A DNA stretch of 8,133 nt from Bifidobacterium sp. (GTDB taxonomy: Bacteria > Actinomycetota > Actinomycetes > Actinomycetales > Bifidobacteriaceae). The notes under the pieces are model-generated. The model saw only the letters and a program-made list of their open reading frames with translations, did no database searches and was not told the DNA's origin. Location: NCBI GenBank assembly GCA_022739095.1, contig JAIJEI010000084.1:1-8133 (forward strand), read 5' to 3'. Positions 5,931 through 8,133 of this stretch are shown here, piece by piece. Numbering within the stretch: position 1 is the stretch's first letter; every line of letters begins with the position of its first letter. Made by a program: the position numbers and the translations under genes.

Positions 5931-6689
5931 CTACAGCACGCCAGAGGTAATGTCGTTGTCGAGCAGCCACTGGCGCAAATCGGCGAACTCCTCAAGACTC
6001 ACATTGTGATCCAGACCGTGGTAGCTCTTGGTTTTCAGCCACGTATGCTCTTCCAACCAAGCGGCGGTGGCGAACAGTTCGTATTTCGGGATTACGCCAT
6101 CGTTCTTGCCGTACGTATAGAACACCGGGATATCGTAATCGGCCAGACGAGAGTCGGCGGGGGCCGTGCCGGGCACCTGACCGGGTGCGTTGAAACCGGA
6201 CAGGGAGACTACGGCCCGGTACCGCTCGGGATTGATACGCAACAAATGCACGGCGACCAGCCCACCTTGCGAAAACCCAAGCGGCACCACGTCACGGTCA
6301 GCGGGAATGTTGTCGGCCACCCATTGGTCGACTGCTGTGGCGGCGGCATACGCGTCGTAGTCACGATCATCGCCGATAGGCAGGGCGTCGTGGAACCATG
6401 CGTAGTTGCCGGGGTCGGGACTGCCCTCATGGGCCGGCGCGAGTGTCAGCGGCCCGCGCAATGCCACGAAATCGTTATATGGAGCGATGAGGCGCATGAT
6501 GTCCGCCATGTCTTCTTCGCTGGATCCCCATCCATGCAGGCACAGGAACAGCGGATGCGTGGCATGCTGGTCGAAGCCGCCGCGCGAGGTGACGCTGTGT
6601 TCCACGGTGAGTGGCTCGCCAAAACGTCCGGGCACAGTGGTGGATTCGCGGCCGATCAGGGGCTGGCTGGCATTCGCTTCTTTGCTCAT
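5931..6689 (-). CDS. Alpha/beta hydrolase, carboxylesterase/phospholipase type
   Basis: A probable cytoplasmic serine esterase of the phospholipase/carboxylesterase (Abhydrolase_2, YpfH-like) group; the natural ester is unknown. The 252-residue product shows FLCLHGWGSSEEDM around 48-61, which holds the oxyanion-hole HGWG. GFSQGG follows, with nucleophile Ser140. YGKNDGVIP carries Asp197 and GLDHNVS carries His228, which completes the triad with family-like spacing. There is no signal peptide. The start is the ATG at 6689, the only good candidate in frame. There is no clear ribosome site before it (only GGAT nearby). A -10-like TATATT lies 8 bp upstream, so the mRNA may be leaderless. It lies 119 bp downstream of the membrane-protein gene on the same strand, so it could be co-transcribed with it or have its own promoter. 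The frame after the TAG stop continues with a hydrophobic stretch (see findings). Confidence 0.87.
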   Translation of the reverse strand: MSKEANASQPLIGRESTTVPGRFGEPLTVEHSVTSRGGFDQHATHPLFLCLHGWGSSEEDMADIMRLIAPYNDFVALRGPLTLAPAHEGSPDPGNYAWFHDALPIGDDRDYDAYAAATAVDQWVADNIPADRDVVPLGFSQGGLVAVHLLRINPERYRAVVSLSGFNAPGQVPGTAPADSRLADYDIPVFYTYGKNDGVIPKYELFATAAWLEEHTWLKTKSYHGLDHNVSLEEFADLRQWLLDNDITSGVL

Positions 6690-6697
6690 ACCAATCC

Positions 6698-6703
6698 AAT
6701 ATA
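6698..6703 (-). promoter_or_regulatory. Possible -10 element of the hydrolase gene
   Basis: TATATT on the minus strand ends 8 bp before the hydrolase ATG, so transcription would begin at or next to the start codon. No good -35 is seen. This fits the weak ribosome site and suggests leaderless translation. Confidence 0.3.
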
Positions 6704-6808
6704 GAGGTCTTGCGCACTGTGCGGAAAACGACGGACCATGATTTCAGTCACACTGGGTAATCCGCGCCGAATCGCCTTGGCCTTTTTCCAAGGGATGCCG
6801 GCAATCTA

Positions 6809-7657
6809 TCAGGCGTTACCGCTGTTTGCGGCTGCGGTGATTGTCTCAAGTTCGCCGCCCCACTGCTGCAGTGCGGTCATCTTGCTGGCCTCGCCGAACA
6901 CCATCCAGCGTTTGCCGTTCAGCAATCGCCAATCACCTTTCGTTTGCTCATTATCAGCGTATTGGCTCAGCAGTTCGGAAATCTTGCTTTCGATAGGTGC
7001 CCGGCTGATGGCTGCGGACGATCCCGATTCAAAGGATACGAAGGCCACTCTCGGATCAGTGCACATCTGTACGGTGGTGATGCCCAGCAAACCGCCCGTA
7101 TCAAGCCCCTGCCATCCTTCTTTGCATGCGCCGGCGGCTTGTTCGATGCCTTGCTCCATCTGCGCGGTATCTTCGACGGGTGCCTTGTCGTTCGACTGCT
7201 GAATCAGTCCTTCCGGGAACAATACGCCCATGGCCACGCCGATAACCAAGCAAACTATGGCGCACACCAGTGCGATGATGCCGCCCGCGCCCACTCCCCC
7301 GTGAGTGGCGTACCGAGGCATGGTGACTCGCGCAGCGATGACCAGAATCAGGGTGATGCCGATAAGCACCGCCACCGTCAACGCAATGTATCGTCCTGGC
7401 ACTGCCGTCATAAAGGAAATGGCGTAAGGCGCGATTTCATGAACCGCCGAGGCGGCCGATACCATGACGGCTAGCAGTCCGCTGACAACGGCAAGTCTGC
7501 GGCACAATATCGACGTTGGGCTGCTGGCTTTTGTAGCGGCAAATCGCCGGCCGGCATTCCGCCTGGAGGGGCGTCGATTCTGTGCACGACGCGAGCTGCG
7601 CGGATCGTCATACTGACCATCGCCGAAGAAATCGTAGTCCTCATCGTTGCGGGCCAT
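6809..7657 (-). CDS. Membrane protein of unknown function, three helices
   Basis: I do not recognise a family. The 282-residue product begins with an acidic stretch rich in Asp, Phe and Tyr (1-20). A strongly basic Arg-rich segment (20-54) follows, then three membrane helices at about 55-75, 90-110 and 125-147. With the basic N-terminus inside, the last 135 residues would be outside the cell. That part holds only two cysteines (178 and 199), which could form a disulfide around a small folded domain containing GWQGLDTGGLLGITTVQMC and a Trp/Gly-rich end. The layout (charged tail, helices, outer domain) is common among actinobacterial envelope proteins of unknown role. The start is the ATG at 7657, preceded by AGGAAGGGGG with a 5-nt spacer. 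A TACACT -10 lies just upstream. It is divergent from dcd and may lie in one transcript with the hydrolase gene. Confidence 0.8.
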   Translation of the reverse strand: MARNDEDYDFFGDGQYDDPRSSRRAQNRRPSRRNAGRRFAATKASSPTSILCRRLAVVSGLLAVMVSAASAVHEIAPYAISFMTAVPGRYIALTVAVLIGITLILVIAARVTMPRYATHGGVGAGGIIALVCAIVCLVIGVAMGVLFPEGLIQQSNDKAPVEDTAQMEQGIEQAAGACKEGWQGLDTGGLLGITTVQMCTDPRVAFVSFESGSSAAISRAPIESKISELLSQYADNEQTKGDWRLLNGKRWMVFGEASKMTALQQWGGELETITAAANSGNA

Positions 7658-7687
7658 CGGTGCCCCCTTCCTGCCGATTACACAGCC

Positions 7688-7693
7688 AGTGTA
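7688..7693 (-). promoter_or_regulatory. Possible -10 of the membrane-protein gene
   Basis: TACACT on the minus strand lies about 30 bp before the ATG at 7657, with a poor -35. It matters because it is downstream of the minus-strand terminator at 7741-7771. The gene can therefore have its own promoter and need not be read through that terminator. Confidence 0.4.
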
Positions 7694-7740
7694 CCGCTAT
7701 GGCTTGGGAATGGCGGTTATTCGGGGGAATGATTCAGGGC

Positions 7741-7771
7741 AAAAAAGGACCCCGGCGGTTGCCCGCCGGGG
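7741..7771 (-). terminator. Minus-strand intrinsic terminator, orphan
   Basis: CCCCGGCGG (7750-7758) pairs with CCGCCGGGG (7763-7771), a perfect 9-bp GC-rich stem with a 4-nt loop. Read on the minus strand it is followed by TCCTTTTTT. There is no T-run on the plus side. No annotated gene on the minus strand ends here, so it points to an unannotated transcript starting to the right. Confidence 0.85.
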
Positions 7772-7847
7772 AGAGAAAGGAGAGAGAAGAAGAAAGGGGG
7801 TTCAATTGTCGGGAACTGCTGCGGCTCCTGATCAGCTTTCCGCTGAC
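7741..7847 (-). ncRNA. Candidate small RNA, pyrimidine-rich
   Basis: This is inferred from a promoter-like TATATA at 7854-7859 and the orphan terminator at 7741-7771 on the same strand, about 107 nt apart. The predicted RNA opens with a hairpin (UCAGC-GGAAA-GCUGA, 7846-7832). It then has a likely unpaired tract of only C and U (minus strand of 7800-7772), and ends in the terminator stem. No open frame of useful length is present. The C/U tract includes CUCCUUUCUCUCC, which could pair with purine-rich ribosome sites of mRNAs. The -35 is weak, so the 5' end is uncertain. Confidence 0.4.
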
Positions 7848-7880
7848 ATCTTTTATATAACCACTGCTTTCTGGGTCTAC

Positions 7881-7910
7881 CTCTAAGTTCCTCTGAGAAA
7901 AACCTGAGAA
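7881..7910. repeat. Phased heptamer repeats upstream of dcd
   Basis: CTCTAAG (7881), CTCTGAG (7891) and ACCTGAG (7902) recur at 10-11 bp, one helical turn. CTGAGAA is repeated exactly at 7893-7899 and 7904-7910. This phasing is typical of sites bound by OmpR/PhoB-type response regulators, but no regulator is identified. Confidence 0.35.
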
Positions 7911-7929
7911 TACTTGCGATTAATGGACC

Positions 7930-7961
7930 GCGGAAGCGTGAGGAGCCTCTCACGTTTCCGC
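7930..7961. other. Long hairpin upstream of dcd
   Basis: The arm GCGGAAGCGTGAGG (7930-7943) pairs over 14 bp with TCTCACGTTTCCGC (7948-7961). The stem has two G-T pairs and a 4-nt loop. No T-run follows on either strand, so it is not a standard terminator. It could be an operator dyad or a leader hairpin, depending on where dcd transcription starts. Confidence 0.5.
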
Positions 7962-7970
7962 CCAAGGCGC

Positions 7971-7976
7971 TAGACT
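7971..7976 (+). promoter_or_regulatory. Possible -10 of dcd
   Basis: TAGACT fits the TAnnnT pattern and would give a leader of about 30 nt including AAGGAG. The -35 position falls inside the hairpin arm at 7948-7961 and is poor. A start further upstream, near 7930, is also possible. Confidence 0.3.
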
Positions 7977-8013
7977 TGAAGGCAGTATTTATTTGCCCAA
8001 GGAGTTTTTTCAC

Positions 8014-8133
8014 ATGTTGCTGTCCGACCGCGACATTCTCGCCGCACAGTCCGCAGGTCATATCTCACTTGATCCGTGGACCCCCGAAATGGTGCAGCCC
8101 GCTTCCATCGACGTGCGATTGGATCGGTACTTC
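8014..8133 (+). CDS. dcd: dCTP deaminase, N-terminal part
   Basis: Cytoplasmic nucleotide enzyme that deaminates dCTP to dUTP on the way to dTMP. In many actinobacteria the same enzyme also hydrolyses the product to dUMP. Only the first 40 residues are in the window (full family members are about 190). They show MLLSDRDI at the start and MVQPASIDVRLDRYF at 26-40, both hallmarks of the Dcd trimeric dUTPase-like fold. The catalytic Glu and the residues that tell mono- from bifunctional enzymes lie beyond the edge. The start is the ATG at 8014, 9 nt after AAGGAG (7999-8004). The frame is open to the last base. Confidence 0.93.
   Translation, partial: MLLSDRDILAAQSAGHISLDPWTPEMVQPASIDVRLDRYF

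Noticed and set aside
5883..6704. 273-codon plus-strand open frame
   Set aside because: It covers the hydrolase on the opposite strand almost exactly. The hydrolase has a full catalytic triad and this frame has no motif.
6775..6793. CCTTGG-N7-CCAAGG hairpin just downstream of the membrane-protein stop
   Set aside because: The stem is only 6 bp and no T-run follows on the minus strand, so I do not call it a terminator.
7717..8061. 114-codon minus-strand frame across the dcd upstream region
   Set aside because: It overlaps dcd and runs through the terminator stem. It has no motif and its end is a translation of the polypyrimidine tract and hairpin.

Overview
The window is a stretch of high-GC Gram-positive (actinobacterial) chromosome. 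Coding DNA is GC-rich and the gaps between genes are AT-richer. The proteins, the IS5-type element remnant and the gene style look most like Bifidobacterium, probably the B. longum group. That assignment rests on recognition by eye, not on a search.

Layout, left to right. (1) tadA, the tRNA adenosine deaminase that makes inosine-34, lies on the minus strand at 10-459. (2) The gap between tadA and the next gene holds three copies of a ~45-bp repeat unit with inverted GTGGGACA/TGTCCCAC ends (484-528, 600-645, 652-697). (3) A CPA1-type Na+/H+ antiporter with a long cytoplasmic tail is on the plus strand at 802-2874. (4) A 300-bp internally deleted IS5-type element sits exactly at the antiporter stop codon, with a CTAG on both sides. 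(5) A strong bidirectional terminator at 3225-3260 separates the antiporter from a convergent minus-strand operon. (6) That operon encodes an SSS/SGLT-type solute symporter (3698-5449) followed by a small two-helix membrane protein (3323-3664). (7) An AT-richer gap of about 480 bp contains the likely symporter promoter and a pair of 17-bp direct repeats. (8) A serine alpha/beta-hydrolase (5931-6689) and a three-helix membrane protein of unknown function (6809-7657) follow on the minus strand. (9) The last gap, 7658-8013, holds a minus-strand intrinsic terminator that belongs to no annotated gene, a 33-nt polypurine run, phased heptamer repeats and a long hairpin. (10) The window ends inside dcd (dCTP deaminase) on the plus strand.

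How the genes may work together: the antiporter and symporter are convergent neighbours and both are secondary transporters. A joint role in Na+ circulation is only an inference, and the symporter lacks the usual Na2-site serine pair. TadA and Dcd are unrelated housekeeping deaminases.

The most interesting unexplained signals are the candidate small RNA on the minus strand at about 7847-7741, the interspersed GTGGGACA repeat units, the symporter plus small-subunit pair with its altered ion-site residues, and the miniature IS that recreated the stop codon of the gene it entered. No CRISPR array, phage or defence system is visible.
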